A stretch of 11,722 nt of DNA from Trichomonas tenax (GCA_023091735.1 JALKBU010001384.1:1-11722), one strand, 5' to 3'; counted from the stretch's first letter, positions 1 through 8,237 are shown. A program made the numbers and translations. The notes: generated from the sequence alone by a model not told the origin.

Positions 1-62
1 CGGAATTTTTCGGAACTGTACTAGTCTTGAAAGTGTTGTCTTCCCGAATAACAGCTTTTCGG
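1..62 (+). repeat. Direct repeat, left copy (matches window end)
   Basis: Bases 1-62 match 11661-11722 at 59 of 62 positions. The first 51 bases are identical and the three mismatches are at 52, 53 and 61. Both copies lie inside BspA-like coding sequence in the same reading frame. This may be a segment shared by two paralogues or a contig-end overlap. Confidence 0.95.
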
Positions 63-481
63 TTTCTGAAAATGTATTTTCAGGATGTACAAATCTCAAA
101 AGTATCACACTTCCATATGAACTAAGCTCTTCTCCATCGTCATTCACTAATTGTCCAAACCTCACATTATTGATTATACCAGATCGCAGAACGAGGTTCT
201 TTCAAAATGTTTTTAATAATCTCCCTAAAAACCAATACGACATATTCTATAATGACACTGTACCACCTAACGAATTTATAATTACTCCAAATATTAGTAT
301 CAATAAAGTATATGTTCGAGAGGACTATTCAGGAGGAGCTTTTGGTAATACTTCAGTGACGAAAGGTTATCCTCCATCTACAACTCCTACACCATCTTTA
401 ACATATGGGAAACTATATGAAACCCAAATTTGTACTTGCAGGATCCCAGTTTATTGGCACTTGAATCGACTTAGACAGTAA
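2..481 (+). CDS. BspA-like leucine-rich repeat protein, C-terminal part (5' partial)
   Basis: The frame is open from base 2 to a TAA at 479-481, giving 159 residues with the N-terminus outside the window. The first ~60 residues are TpLRR-type repeats, seen as F-x-x-C-x-x-L-x-x-I-x-(I/L)-P patterns such as FRNCTSLESVVFP and FSGCTNLKSITLP. A non-repeat region follows, with the block VYVREDYSGGAFG, then a short Pro/Thr/Ser linker (PPSTTPTPS). BspA-like proteins are a very large trichomonad family of likely surface proteins. Many end in a membrane anchor and short cytoplasmic tail, but no such segment is seen here: the last 25 residues are polar and Cys/Arg-containing. The stop overlaps a TAAA (479-482), the typical trichomonad poly(A)-signal arrangement, which supports a real 3' end. 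Function in adhesion is a family-level inference. Confidence 0.85.
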   Translation, partial: GIFRNCTSLESVVFPNNSFSVSENVFSGCTNLKSITLPYELSSSPSSFTNCPNLTLLIIPDRRTRFFQNVFNNLPKNQYDIFYNDTVPPNEFIITPNISINKVYVREDYSGGAFGNTSVTKGYPPSTTPTPSLTYGKLYETQICTCRIPVYWHLNRLRQ

Positions 482-1154
482 ATATTATTGTTGTTATTTT
501 GTTTTCAATGCGATTAAACCATAAATTTGAAATCTCTTGTGTATTCTCTAAAGCCCAAACGAATGTCTTTTCATCTTTACAGTTGTAATATTTTCCTAAT
601 CATTTGAAAAATTGTAACTCGAGTTAACCCTTTTCTGAGGCATGAAACTAAGTATCATTACATATCATACCAAATCAGCATGCCTATGATATTCATTTTT
701 TTTTTTTCATTATCTTATATATTGCAATATTTTGACATCTGTATTTATAAACTGCAATTCATTAAAATTCATTTGTCAAATAAACGTTTAAAAGTTGTGT
801 AAGTTTGGAACATGTTTCATCCCTTCAAGTGTTAATAAAATTGAATAAGATGCTTTTTCTGGCTGCAGCCAATAACAAAGTATTGAAATGCAGGATTCTG
901 TTCAAAAAATATTAAATAATGCATTTCAAGACTGTGTAACACCAACAAGCATTATTTATATAGCATTAAGTGTTTTGGTCAAATGAAAGAGTTTTCTCTT
1001 ATTTTCTCTTTTTATTAACATGTGAGATTAAATAAACACACTTATGATGTGTTCATTTATCGATTTCATGTGATTGAGGTTTGACATCACCTTAAATTTT
1101 ACAAATTTAACAAAATGAATTCACATTCCTTTCGATTGAAAATTAAAAAGGATT
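482..1154. other. AT-rich spacer, no gene recognised
   Basis: No supportable coding region is seen between the BspA-like 3' end and the BspA relic. It holds a T-rich run near 697-709 and a small inverted repeat at 1092-1110. Directly after the upstream stop, the +1 frame (from 475) reads a short hydrophobic stretch (NIIVVILFSMRLN). This could be a frameshifted remnant of a membrane anchor, but it is too short to call. Confidence 0.6.
1092..1110. repeat. Inverted repeat, 8-bp arms
   Basis: TTAAATTT (1092-1099) is followed after TAC by AAATTTAA (1103-1110), a perfect 8-bp inverted repeat about 60 bp before the BspA relic start. It consists almost only of A and T, so chance is a reasonable explanation. 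Confidence 0.5.
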
Positions 1155-1159
1155 TCACA
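1155..1159 (+). promoter_or_regulatory. Inr-like initiator of the BspA relic
   Basis: TCACA fits the trichomonad initiator TCA-Py-(T/A), with the +1 A at 1157, 14 nt before the ATG at 1171. The position is typical for this lineage. Its survival suggests the downstream relic was once an independent gene rather than an internal fragment. Confidence 0.55.
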
Positions 1160-1170
1160 TCAGAAAATTC

Positions 1171-1441
1171 ATGACTTTGCAATGTTCTTTAGATGGAAAC
1201 TGCACAATAACAAGATACATTGGTGATAATAAATTCCAAAATAATCCTTCTCTCTTCATTGAAATCTGTAAAATTTCCAGAAAGTATTACAAATATTGGT
1301 ACGAATATATTCGACAACTGCAGGAATTTGGAGAGTATAAATCTTCCTGATACAATATCTAAACTACAAAACAACTTTTTCTCAAATTTTAATATAATTA
1401 TTTTTCCAAATTTGAAAATTATCGATATTGGTATGATTTGA
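1171..1441 (+). pseudogene. BspA-like LRR gene relic, frameshifted and truncated
   Basis: The reading frame from ATG 1171 gives a BspA-type N-terminus (short leader with a GNCT motif, then YIGDNKFQNNPSL). Near 1250-1265 the LRR reading continues in the next frame (SLKSVKFPESITNIGT, then FDNCRNLESINLPDTI), so there is a frameshift between the two halves. The second frame ends in TGA at 1439-1441, and recognisable repeats fade soon afterwards. Only about three LRR units remain, against dozens in many family members. There is no ATG for the second frame alone. A single base indel or sequencing error could cause the shift, but the early loss of the repeats points to a real relic. A short BspA protein ending at the frameshift is possible but unlikely. 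Confidence 0.7.
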
Positions 1442-2280
1442 GCATATGAGTGTATAGCAATTTCGTAGTATTATTGATATTTTTACTGTGAGAAGGATAA
1501 TCTTGTATTTTTGATCTGAATATTCAGATCACAAAAAAATTTGGCGTTTGGATCCATTTCATGAAGAATTTCATCTATCATACTTAAAATAGTTTCAATC
1601 AAATTCTTATAGTCCTATTATAATTTAACTGATTAAAAACAGCAAAAATTAAAAATGGTTTTTCAGTCCTATTTGCATTGTCATTGGATATGCAATATAA
1701 GATTTAATATGTTTATATGGTAAATAGTTGAATTTCTTGTAATATCTAAGATATTCGGGCTTCATTCTAAAAATAGTTAATACATGGCAGAATAGATATA
1801 TTTTATAGTTGTTATATGATGATTGGCCGAAAAGAACTTGAAAATCAGTTTTCTGCGGGATAATTTTTAGCACATCAATATTGAATAGTTTACAATGAAT
1901 TGAGAGCCAATGATCGATATTGAGAAACTGCCAAAATATTCGTTGCCATTGGAGAAAATGTTATTCATTACTGATCTAAGTGTCATTATGTAGCTAATTC
2001 ACAAAGTAAATCAATAAAAAAGAATAAAAAACGCATCATCCATCATTTTTCGAAATATAACATCTATGCATAATATTGAATGTATTAACAAAGTGTTTTC
2101 TCAAATAGCGCAATTTTCTTTTTTTAATCGTTCAGTTTTGACATGTTTTGAATGCAGAAACGAAGAAAATTTTGTTCATCATATTTTGTGTTATTACTAT
2201 CGATGTGATTTAACTAAGTTTTCTTGTAAAAATCAAAATCTTAGCTCAAATATTTGAAGGAGCCTCTGAAATGAAAATCA
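1442..2280. other. Spacer between BspA relic and transporter pseudogene
   Basis: AT-rich sequence with no gene I can recognise. It contains a perfect 20-bp palindrome (1512-1531). On the minus strand from about 1960 down to 1649 one frame stays open for roughly 100 codons without an ATG or any motif I recognise. It could be an eroded gene but is equally compatible with chance. Confidence 0.6.
1512..1531. repeat. Perfect 20-bp palindrome
   Basis: TGATCTGAATATTCAGATCA is its own reverse complement. It is flanked by a T run on the left and, after one C, an A run on the right, so the stem could extend to about 14 bp with one bulge. It lies about 70 bp after the stop of the BspA relic. It may form a hairpin or cruciform, or bind a dimeric protein. 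No function is shown. Confidence 0.8.
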
Positions 2281-2285
2281 TCATT
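2281..2285 (+). promoter_or_regulatory. Inr-like initiator of the MFS transporter
   Basis: TCATT fits TCA-Py-(T/A), with +1 A at 2283, 10 nt before the ATG at 2293. An ATG at 2271 lies upstream of this start site in another frame and would be excluded from the transcript, so 2293 is the preferred start. Confidence 0.55.
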
Positions 2286-2292
2286 TTACAAG

Positions 2293-3585
2293 ATGGGATT
2301 CTGCAGCAGTGAACTCCTTTATGCTTTACCTATCATCTTGACACCTTTCACGTTCGGATATATCATTGGTTACATTTCTCCTGCATTGCCTTATTACGAA
2401 GATAAGTTCAAAATATCATCAATAGAATCAACACTGTTCAACGCCTTAACTGCATTATTTGCTTGCGTTGGCCCATATTTGACAACATTCTTATTGAAGT
2501 TTTACGGAAGAAGAGTTGTTATTGTTATTATTGATGTTGTTAACATTATTTTTTGGGCTTTTTTGTTCGCGCTTACTAAAAAGATACTCTGGTTCGGAAT
2601 TGTTATAAGATCATTACTTGGAATCGTTCTCTGAGCTTGCACATCCATTGATCCTCTTTATCTCGTTGAAATCGCTCCATCACAATATGTCGAATTCTAA
2701 GGAGCATTGAATCAGTTGTGCATTGTCTTAGGAATCGTTATTTTGTTTGTCATTGGACAGTTCTATGATTTATTGGTTCTCCACATTCTCGCTATTGTTA
2801 CTTCTGTTATACAAATTGGGACGATTTGGTTCTGTCCAGAAACTTCACTATTATTTGATCAACAGAACAATGGAGACAGTTCCAACAATGATGAAAATGA
2901 TTCTAACGGAGATATTAAGGAATCAATCTTTGACAGACAATACATCAAGAAAGTAATAATTATGATCCTTGTTATGGCGTCTCAGCAGCTTTCTAGTGCC
3001 AATACAATGATCACAAATCTCAGTTCATTATTTGTTACAGCAAAAGTTCCAATTCCTTCAGGACTTGCAGCAGCATTCACAATGTTTGCTCAAGCTCTTG
3101 CTTATATTATTGCAAATGCAATCACGGGAAAGGTTAAAAGAAGAGTAATGTGGATATCTTCAACTATTACATGCTTCGTTTCTCTTTTAGTTTATGCATT
3201 AAATCTGAAATTCCAATGGAACACGGTCCTTTCTATTGTTTTAATCTTAATTTATCAGTTTGGATTTAGAACTGCTTTATCTCCAATGCCATGGTATTCT
3301 TCTCCAGAAATGTTCCCACTAGGGATGAGATCAATTGCATCTTCTATCAATTCAATGACAAGCTGGATTTGCGCTTTCATTATCATCTTTGTTTATCCAC
3401 AGATGCAAAAGCACATTGGTGATTTTGGTGCTTTCCTCATTTTCGCAGCAGATAAAGCTTTATTTGCTGTTATTTTTGGTTCAATAGTTATCAAGGAACC
3501 TATTAATGCGGAAGATATTGGAAATCCTGATGAAAATGAAGATAACTCGAATCAAGACGATCCAGAAGAGAAAAAAAATGAATAA
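2293..3585 (+). pseudogene. MFS sugar-porter-type transporter with two in-frame stops
   Basis: One continuous frame of 430 codons is interrupted by TGA at 2632-2634 (codon 114) and TAA at 2698-2700 (codon 136). Homology runs straight through both stops with no frame change. Sugar-porter hallmarks are visible: GYISPALP after TM1, YGRR in the TM2-TM3 loop, YLVEIAP near TM4-TM5, PETSLLF after TM6, QQLSSANTMITNLSSLF in TM7, and PEMFPLGMRS after TM10. About 12 hydrophobic segments are present, with an acidic central loop and an acidic, hydrophilic C-terminal tail. The family imports hexoses or related solutes across the plasma membrane; the substrate here is unknown. Truncation after three or four TMs would abolish transport, so I call a pseudogene. 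Two sequencing errors or readthrough are less likely alternatives. The Inr and a TAAA just after the stop (3598) suggest recent inactivation. Confidence 0.85.
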
Positions 3586-3597
3586 TATTATTATGAA

Positions 3598-3601
3598 TAA
3601 A
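3598..3601 (+). terminator. UAAA-type poly(A) signal of the transporter
   Basis: TAAA lies 13 nt after the final TAA of the transporter. Trichomonad mRNAs use a UAAA signal near or overlapping the stop codon. The motif is short and the spacer AT-rich, so it is only suggestive. Confidence 0.35.
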
Positions 3602-3709
3602 AATACTATCTATCCTATGAAATGTTAACATTTTAAAATGGTAATGATTTTTTTAAAATACTTGAGACACAATAAGCGTTTTACAAAATTATTATAAAAA
3701 AAAAGAAAA

Positions 3710-5158
3710 TCAGCGGTTTCCACGGAATCTATTTCCTACGAACAGGTTAGGATTGGCGAGTTCCTTCTTTATCCTTTCTTCTTCGGCAGCCCAACCGTCT
3801 ACCATCGCCTTTATCCTTGCAGCATCTTCGGCTTTTTCTTTGGCTTCTCTCTCTGCCTTTGCTCTGCTCTGAGCTTGGAGCATCTCGTACTGGTTCTTGA
3901 TTCTCAGTAATCTCTGCTCCTTCTCTTCCTGCTCGATCTGTTTCTCGAACTCGAGCTCCTCCTCGAGCCTCTTTGTCTCGGCGATCTTCTCCTGCCTCTG
4001 CTTCACCTTCTCATCCTCGTGAAGCTTTATTGTCTTTATTCTGTCGTCGACAGCATCAAGCATCAACTTTCTTCTGGCCTCAGCGTCCTTCCTTCTCAAC
4101 TCATCGTCACGCTCGTTGGCTTCCTGCTGTGCTCTCTGCAAGAACATCTCTGAGCGAGTGTCTTCGGCGGCCTTCTTGTTGAGCTGCGTTTCGAATAACT
4201 TTCTGTTCATTTCGGCTTTCCTGTTTCTAACAATGCGCTCAACTAACTCGTCTTCCTCTTGCTGGCGAAGCTCTTCTGCTGTCTGTGCTGCGTATTTAGC
4301 GTCGAGTGCTTTATCATCTTCAATGATCTTCCTTCTGTAAGCAATCTGTTCGGCGTTAAGCTTGTCGAGTTCCTGTCTGCGCTCTGCCTGTTGTTGGGCC
4401 TTCTTTTCAGCTGCTTCTTGTGCAGCCTTGATTTGGCCTTCAACTGTTGTTCTGAACTCAAGAGATTCTTTGTATTCTTGTTCTTTCTGCGTTTTGACTA
4501 TCTGGGACTTCTCGTTCATCTGAGTAAGCCATGTTTCGCGGTTTTGCATTAATTTCTGGCGATGACTGTCTTTTGTCTCTTCCTGCTGCTTCTTCCACTC
4601 AGCAACATTAGCCTTGACTGTGGCTGCGTACTCCTCTTCCGCCTGATCGCCCTTTTGACGTTCCATTTCTTTCTCAATAACTTGCTGATCGCGTTCCTTG
4701 ATAACCTGGCGCTGTAATGCCTCGGAAACCTGGTGGCGAAGTGGATCGCACGAGTCTCTCCATCCCTGCTCCAACTTTTCGGCAACATATTGAACGTGCT
4801 CTTCCTGGCGCCTCTGCCTTAAAGCAGTGAGCTGCTGCTTAAGTCTATCGCGACGCTTTGACGGAGTTTCGACGCTGCTTTGCATTTCTTGCGCATATAA
4901 TTGTTCTTCATCCGCGAGAAGTTTTGAGAGTTTGTCACGACGATTTTCTAATTCTTCTTGATACTTCTGGGCGCGCTCCATAGCTCTTCGCTTGAGCTCG
5001 CCGCCCTGATAACGATTTAATGTACGTTGCTCGAATTGTGCGCGCTGTCTTGTTAAATTGTCTTCGGCGGCGGCTTCGTTGTAGAATCTGTTTGCTTCTT
5101 CGCGTGCCCTGCGCTCCATAAGGAACTGGAGGCCGAGAGATCTGCTTGGACGCGACAT
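3710..5158 (-). CDS. CFAP53: CFAP53/CCDC11-like flagellar coiled-coil protein
   Basis: A 482-residue protein starting at ATG 5158 (MSRPSRSLG). The frame extends ten codons further up only to a TTG, which I do not accept as a eukaryotic start. It is almost entirely charged, Glu/Lys/Arg/Gln-rich coiled coil of the trichoplein (TPH-domain) type. The N-terminal third matches my recollection of CFAP53: a block RRDKLSKLLADEEQLYAQEM at about 73-92, an ET-x3-R segment, then VAEKLEQGWRDSCDPLR at about 125-141. Length is close to animal CFAP53 (about 510 aa). CFAP53 is a microtubule inner protein of ciliary and flagellar doublets, so it would act in the trichomonad flagella. Base composition is clearly more GC-rich than its surroundings, as for a conserved expressed gene. 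It is convergent with the transporter (124-bp gap). No clear Inr is seen; GAACGG upstream of the ATG resembles a Myb-type promoter motif. Another TPH-family coiled-coil protein is the main alternative. Confidence 0.78.
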   Translation of the reverse strand: MSRPSRSLGLQFLMERRAREEANRFYNEAAAEDNLTRQRAQFEQRTLNRYQGGELKRRAMERAQKYQEELENRRDKLSKLLADEEQLYAQEMQSSVETPSKRRDRLKQQLTALRQRRQEEHVQYVAEKLEQGWRDSCDPLRHQVSEALQRQVIKERDQQVIEKEMERQKGDQAEEEYAATVKANVAEWKKQQEETKDSHRQKLMQNRETWLTQMNEKSQIVKTQKEQEYKESLEFRTTVEGQIKAAQEAAEKKAQQQAERRQELDKLNAEQIAYRRKIIEDDKALDAKYAAQTAEELRQQEEDELVERIVRNRKAEMNRKLFETQLNKKAAEDTRSEMFLQRAQQEANERDDELRRKDAEARRKLMLDAVDDRIKTIKLHEDEKVKQRQEKIAETKRLEEELEFEKQIEQEEKEQRLLRIKNQYEMLQAQSRAKAEREAKEKAEDAARIKAMVDGWAAEEERIKKELANPNLFVGNRFRGNR

Positions 5159-6169
5159 TTCTGCTTTTAACGAATTAAAACCGTTCAACTTTCTGAAGTG
5201 TACGTTTTTGGACTTTTATTGCATATTTGGGATTTGTATGGTATTTCAATACCAAATATCACAAAATTGAGGTTCTTGGGCATTTTTATAACGAATCTTA
5301 AATAGATATTTTTGTTTTAATGCTATGGTTGATATCTACATACTATGCTCTATACGTATTTTATCGAATTAGCTTTTTAAATTAAGGATTCGAAAAATTG
5401 AAAATTAAAATAAAACGGATCTGAAATGTGCTTGGCATAAGAACTGCATTTGATATAGAATCGATTTATCGTTAAATATCACTTTTGACAAAGATTATAT
5501 CAAATTATGCAATGATAATGATCATTACAACGTCTTACAAAATAATTGCATAAAGTAGTGTTTTTTATTATTTAGTCAAATTGTACTGGTTTAGTATAAT
5601 TACCCAGTTTCACAATACTTTAGCCACTCCCCCTGCCTTTTCGGGTGTTTACGTGTCATATTGTCAGATTCATTTTTTAATGGATGGTTCAACGCTGTTT
5701 ACCCCAAACTCATATGCAAACTGCTAGCTGAGGCTTTTCCGCATGAATTAACGCATACCATGCAATACATGAGTACCAATAAACTTCAAAAAATCAGCTC
5801 ATAAATTAGGTAATTTCTTCATTTCTCAAAAACTCATACGATGATCATTAATTTTGACTTCAAGTTCTCCAAATAAGTTTTATACACTATACAATTCTGT
5901 AATAAAAATATTATCATACCGTTAACAATTTTAGGTCCAAAATTATTCAATCACGAAAACAATGATTTCTCATATTTGAGTGCAGAATCGCAAATACAGG
6001 CGAATTCTAGCACCTCCATACACAGAACATCAATCAAATCCAACAAAACGTTGAAATTTTACTGATGATTTTCACAAAATAAAACATCATTTTTTAAATC
6101 AAGTATTTCAGAAACCGTTTGTATGAATAGGTTAATGAATAAGTCATAAAAATTTATATTTTTGCATGT
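5159..6169. other. Spacer between CFAP53-like gene and the mobile element
   Basis: About 1 kb of AT-rich sequence with no supportable gene on either strand. It contains the 5' region of the minus-strand CFAP53-like gene and small palindromes (for example GGTATT-TC-AATACC near 5239). The stretch around 5620-5760 is less AT-rich than the rest but shows no ORF and no tRNA fold. The left end of the element follows directly. Confidence 0.6.
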
Positions 6170-6426
6170 TAGTGGGAAAAACTCAGTTAATTTTTTTATT
6201 ATTTAATTTTTAATTAGTATAAAAGCAACTATATATAGATGGTAACAATGCCACCTGAGCGAATGAATAAATACATTAAAAAGTCAATTAAGGACTTTGA
6301 AGAATCTAAAGATGTGTCAATACGCCCCTTTGGGGCTGAGGCTCAGAGAGCCATACCTCAACGATTAGGTCGTGATCTAAATCCTGAATGGATTAAAGAA
6401 CAATTTAAAAATGGAGGTTGTGAATT
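6170..6426 (+). repeat. Left terminal inverted repeat
   Basis: Pairs with 10525-10749 in inverse orientation. The outer ~145 bp are identical except for one G (GGG here, GGGG on the right). Beyond a 33-bp net insertion in this copy, the inner ~60 bp carry several substitutions. The repeat includes most of a small coding region, so TIR and gene overlap. Confidence 0.93.
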
Positions 6427-6442
6427 GCCCACCACAGTTTAA
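6239..6442 (+). CDS. Small TIR-encoded protein, left copy (67 aa)
   Basis: ATG at 6239 opens a 67-codon frame rich in charged residues (MVTMPPERMNKYIKKSIKDF...). A version of the same gene is encoded on the minus strand of the right TIR (10515-10679). The two proteins share the first 26 residues and the core IPQRLGR...IKEQFKN, and differ at the C-terminus (CELPTTV here, CELIF there). This copy has 12 residues (27-38, SIRPFGAEAQRA) where the right copy has one Glu, caused by a GC-rich insertion that keeps the frame. A second ATG at codon 4 is an alternative start. No family is recognised. Frame preservation despite the insertion and the substitutions suggests coding, but a TIR constraint at DNA level is an alternative. 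Confidence 0.6.
   Translation: MVTMPPERMNKYIKKSIKDFEESKDVSIRPFGAEAQRAIPQRLGRDLNPEWIKEQFKNGGCELPTTV
6324..6356 (+). repeat. 33-bp GC-rich double-hairpin insertion with ATAC duplication
   Basis: Compared with the right TIR, the left TIR has 29 extra bases (6324-6352, 20 of 29 G or C) plus a second copy of ATAC (6320-6323 and 6353-6356). The insert contains GCCCC-TTT-GGGGC (6324-6336) and CTGAG-G-CTCAG (6336-6346), two perfect short hairpins. It adds exactly 11 codons in frame. The layout resembles a miniature palindromic insertion with a target-site duplication, in otherwise very AT-rich DNA. Confidence 0.8.
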
Positions 6443-6501
6443 GAGTCAATACGATATAGATAATAATTTATAAGGAAAAATATTATTTTTGTAAATATAA
6501 A

Positions 6502-7308
6502 ATGACTGAACTTCATAATGTATATAATGAATACATTGACAGTATGATAAATGATGAACTAAATAAAAATAAAGAATCCTTATCAAAAGAAATATTGTGC
6601 AAAATACCATATTCAAATGTATATTATAACTCCATTACTGCTGCAATAGGTAAACAATTTAAGGGTAAAACTTTATCCATCATTAAAGAGTTGATTATTA
6701 TATCTAACACATCCCCATATTCTCATGTATTAATATATATAAACCGAATTGGTGACAAATGTGATGATACTTTTGAATCATTAAAACACCTCATTCATAT
6801 TCCTATTGTTTATTTATCATATGATGAAGCAGAAGATTATTTAAAGAAATTAATATTGTATAAAGAATTATATAATACAATCAAGAAAGATAATTTAGAG
6901 GATAAAATAGTTGATGAACAAAAAGATGATTTGTTTAAAACATTATTTATTAATGATTTCAGTCGTGAATTCTTACATACTTTAGTCTTCCTTGATGATG
7001 CTGTTAAATCAAAATTAATCAGTAATGAAAAATCATATTTCAATCAACTCTTAACACAATGTCGTCATATTCAATGCTCATTCTTTATGGCTGTTCAATA
7101 TTGTAAAGCTCTTTCAACAAATATCAAATCAAATATTTCAACATTATTTATATTCTCAGGTTTTAGTCGTCAGCAATTAAATGTTATGTTGTATCAGGTG
7201 AATCTACCAATGTCAATTAATGAGCTTTATTATAAATATCAACAATTAAGTGGACATGGAAAGTTAATAGTTAATTCTGTTAAAGGTAATGTTACTTTTT
7301 CTGATTAA
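6502..7308 (+). CDS. A32/FtsK-HerA-type DNA-packaging ATPase (Polinton ATPase)
   Basis: A 268-residue P-loop ATPase. Walker A is GKQFKGKT at 50-57 (GxxxxGKT). Walker B is LVFLDD at 161-166. The C-terminal part has the typical pattern of this group: [18 protein letters not shown] at 183-199 with the motif-3 glutamine at about 199, followed by [12 protein letters not shown]. In poxviruses, adenovirus-like elements, virophages and Polintons this enzyme pumps DNA into preformed capsids. The length matches Polinton ATPases (about 230-290 aa). It is the second gene from the left end, 59 bp after the TIR gene and 38 bp before the next, all on the same strand. The stop is part of a TAAA. All key residues look intact, unlike the decayed genes at the right end. 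Another ASCE-type ATPase is possible but less likely given the TIR context. Confidence 0.85.
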   Translation: MTELHNVYNEYIDSMINDELNKNKESLSKEILCKIPYSNVYYNSITAAIGKQFKGKTLSIIKELIIISNTSPYSHVLIYINRIGDKCDDTFESLKHLIHIPIVYLSYDEAEDYLKKLILYKELYNTIKKDNLEDKIVDEQKDDLFKTLFINDFSREFLHTLVFLDDAVKSKLISNEKSYFNQLLTQCRHIQCSFFMAVQYCKALSTNIKSNISTLFIFSGFSRQQLNVMLYQVNLPMSINELYYKYQQLSGHGKLIVNSVKGNVTFSD

Positions 7309-7320
7309 AAATAAATATTA

Positions 7321-7336
7321 ATTTAATTTTTTTATT
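7321..7336 (+). promoter_or_regulatory. Shared T-rich motif upstream of the 296-aa gene
   Basis: ATTTAATTTTTTTATT ends 10 nt before the ATG at 7347. The identical 16-mer occurs at 10133-10148, just before the decayed gene at 10157, and its 14-base core TTAATTTTTTTATT is in both TIRs (6187-6200 on the left), 38 nt before the TIR gene start. Repeated placement before starts suggests an element-specific promoter signal. Low complexity weakens the case. Confidence 0.45.
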
Positions 7337-7346
7337 CTTATTAAAC

Positions 7347-8237
7347 ATGGCGGAAATCGGAAACTTATTACAAACACAACTTAAACCTGGAACTTATCAG
7401 AATGGGAAAAGAGCTGGTCAAATTTATCAACGTCAAATATCAGTTCCTGATGGAATGAAGGAATTAGTTCATATTGTTGCTGGACTTCAGAAAGACATAA
7501 AGCAAATGAAAAATGTTTTAACATTACCAGAGGCTGAGGCATACGCAAAACGTCATGGTGTAAATTGGGAAGCTCATGAAGCAGATATCACAGGTCCTAA
7601 TGGAACATTAGATGGTATTCCAGAGTTTTTTATTACAGATGCAAAGGAGAATATTAAAGTCATTAATGGGTACAAACTAAAAAATAGTGATTATGGAAAA
7701 AGAAAAGCATATAACACATCATATCCAATTGAATTTGATGTAAATGGAAAACTAATTAATCAATATGTTGGTGAGAGCGAAAATGGACCTATTTATTCAT
7801 ATAGACATGAACCATATTCAAAATTTGTTGAAGAAATGAATTCAATTGTTCCAAGTCAAAATGGTTTTCCTGCATATCAGCATAATTTAGAAGGTCAATT
7901 TGCAAAAGTTCAGAAACTAATAACACCAAAGAAATATTTCAAAACTGCAATCGTTGATCCATATATTACTGGTATGAATGTAAAGGAAGAATTAAAACAA
8001 AATGGAGTACAACCATTACAAATTGCTAGAATGATCAGTAAAGTAATCAATGATGCATTTAATGAACTTATCAAAAAACGTGTTTATGCTGAAAAATATA
8101 AAGTAGATTATGATCAAATTTCTGATAAGGATAAACGTAAAATTGAGAAATCAAATGACTTTAAGAACGCTTGTTTTACAATCATTCATAAAATAGATAA
8201 TAATGGAAATGAATTAAATAATGCACACATATATTAA
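7347..8237 (+). CDS. Element protein of unknown function (296 aa)
   Basis: An intact 296-codon gene with a clear ATG after a T-rich motif. I do not recognise a family. The N-terminus is Gln/Gly/Lys-rich ([19 protein letters not shown]) and there is a likely helix at about 35-60. A central region of mixed strands contains [16 protein letters not shown] and [14 protein letters not shown] probably helical, Lys-rich C-terminal region (about 215-275) includes [22 protein letters not shown]. No signal peptide, membrane segment, zinc motif or catalytic motif is seen. It is too short for a typical Polinton double-jelly-roll major capsid protein (usually more than 450 aa) and lacks the Cys-protease or integrase signature. 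Its place between the packaging ATPase and two other small genes suggests a structural or DNA-associated role, by position only. Confidence 0.75.
   Translation: MAEIGNLLQTQLKPGTYQNGKRAGQIYQRQISVPDGMKELVHIVAGLQKDIKQMKNVLTLPEAEAYAKRHGVNWEAHEADITGPNGTLDGIPEFFITDAKENIKVINGYKLKNSDYGKRKAYNTSYPIEFDVNGKLINQYVGESENGPIYSYRHEPYSKFVEEMNSIVPSQNGFPAYQHNLEGQFAKVQKLITPKKYFKTAIVDPYITGMNVKEELKQNGVQPLQIARMISKVINDAFNELIKKRVYAEKYKVDYDQISDKDKRKIEKSNDFKNACFTIIHKIDNNGNELNNAHIY

Noticed and set aside
1649..1960. Minus-strand open frame of about 100 codons
   Set aside because: It has no ATG, no recognised motif and no Inr, and the AT-rich context allows long chance frames. Kept only as a remark in the spacer entry.
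2066..2257. 63-codon plus-strand frame before the transporter
   Set aside because: Composition is that of random AT-rich sequence, it has no family resemblance, and it lies directly before the transporter Inr.
2632..2700. Alternative genetic code or programmed readthrough explaining stops
   Set aside because: Both TGA and TAA occur here and all three stops occur in the decayed element genes, while other genes end normally at TAA or TGA. Pseudogenisation is simpler.
3973..4788. Several open frames on both strands within the CFAP53-like gene
   Set aside because: They are shadows of the GC-richer coiled-coil gene with low-complexity Ser/Cys/Phe or Arg/Lys composition.
5159..5188. Upstream extension of the CFAP53-like gene (ten codons)
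   Set aside because: The extension begins at a TTG. A eukaryotic start at the ATG at 5158 is more credible.
5686..5695. GGTTCAACGC resembling a tRNA B box
   Set aside because: The flanking bases do not form a T stem and no A box, anticodon arm or acceptor stem is present.
6218..6225. TATAAAAG as a TATA box in the TIR
   Set aside because: It is only 13 nt before the ATG, too close for a TATA-driven start, and trichomonad promoters are known to be Inr-based. The region is almost all A and T.
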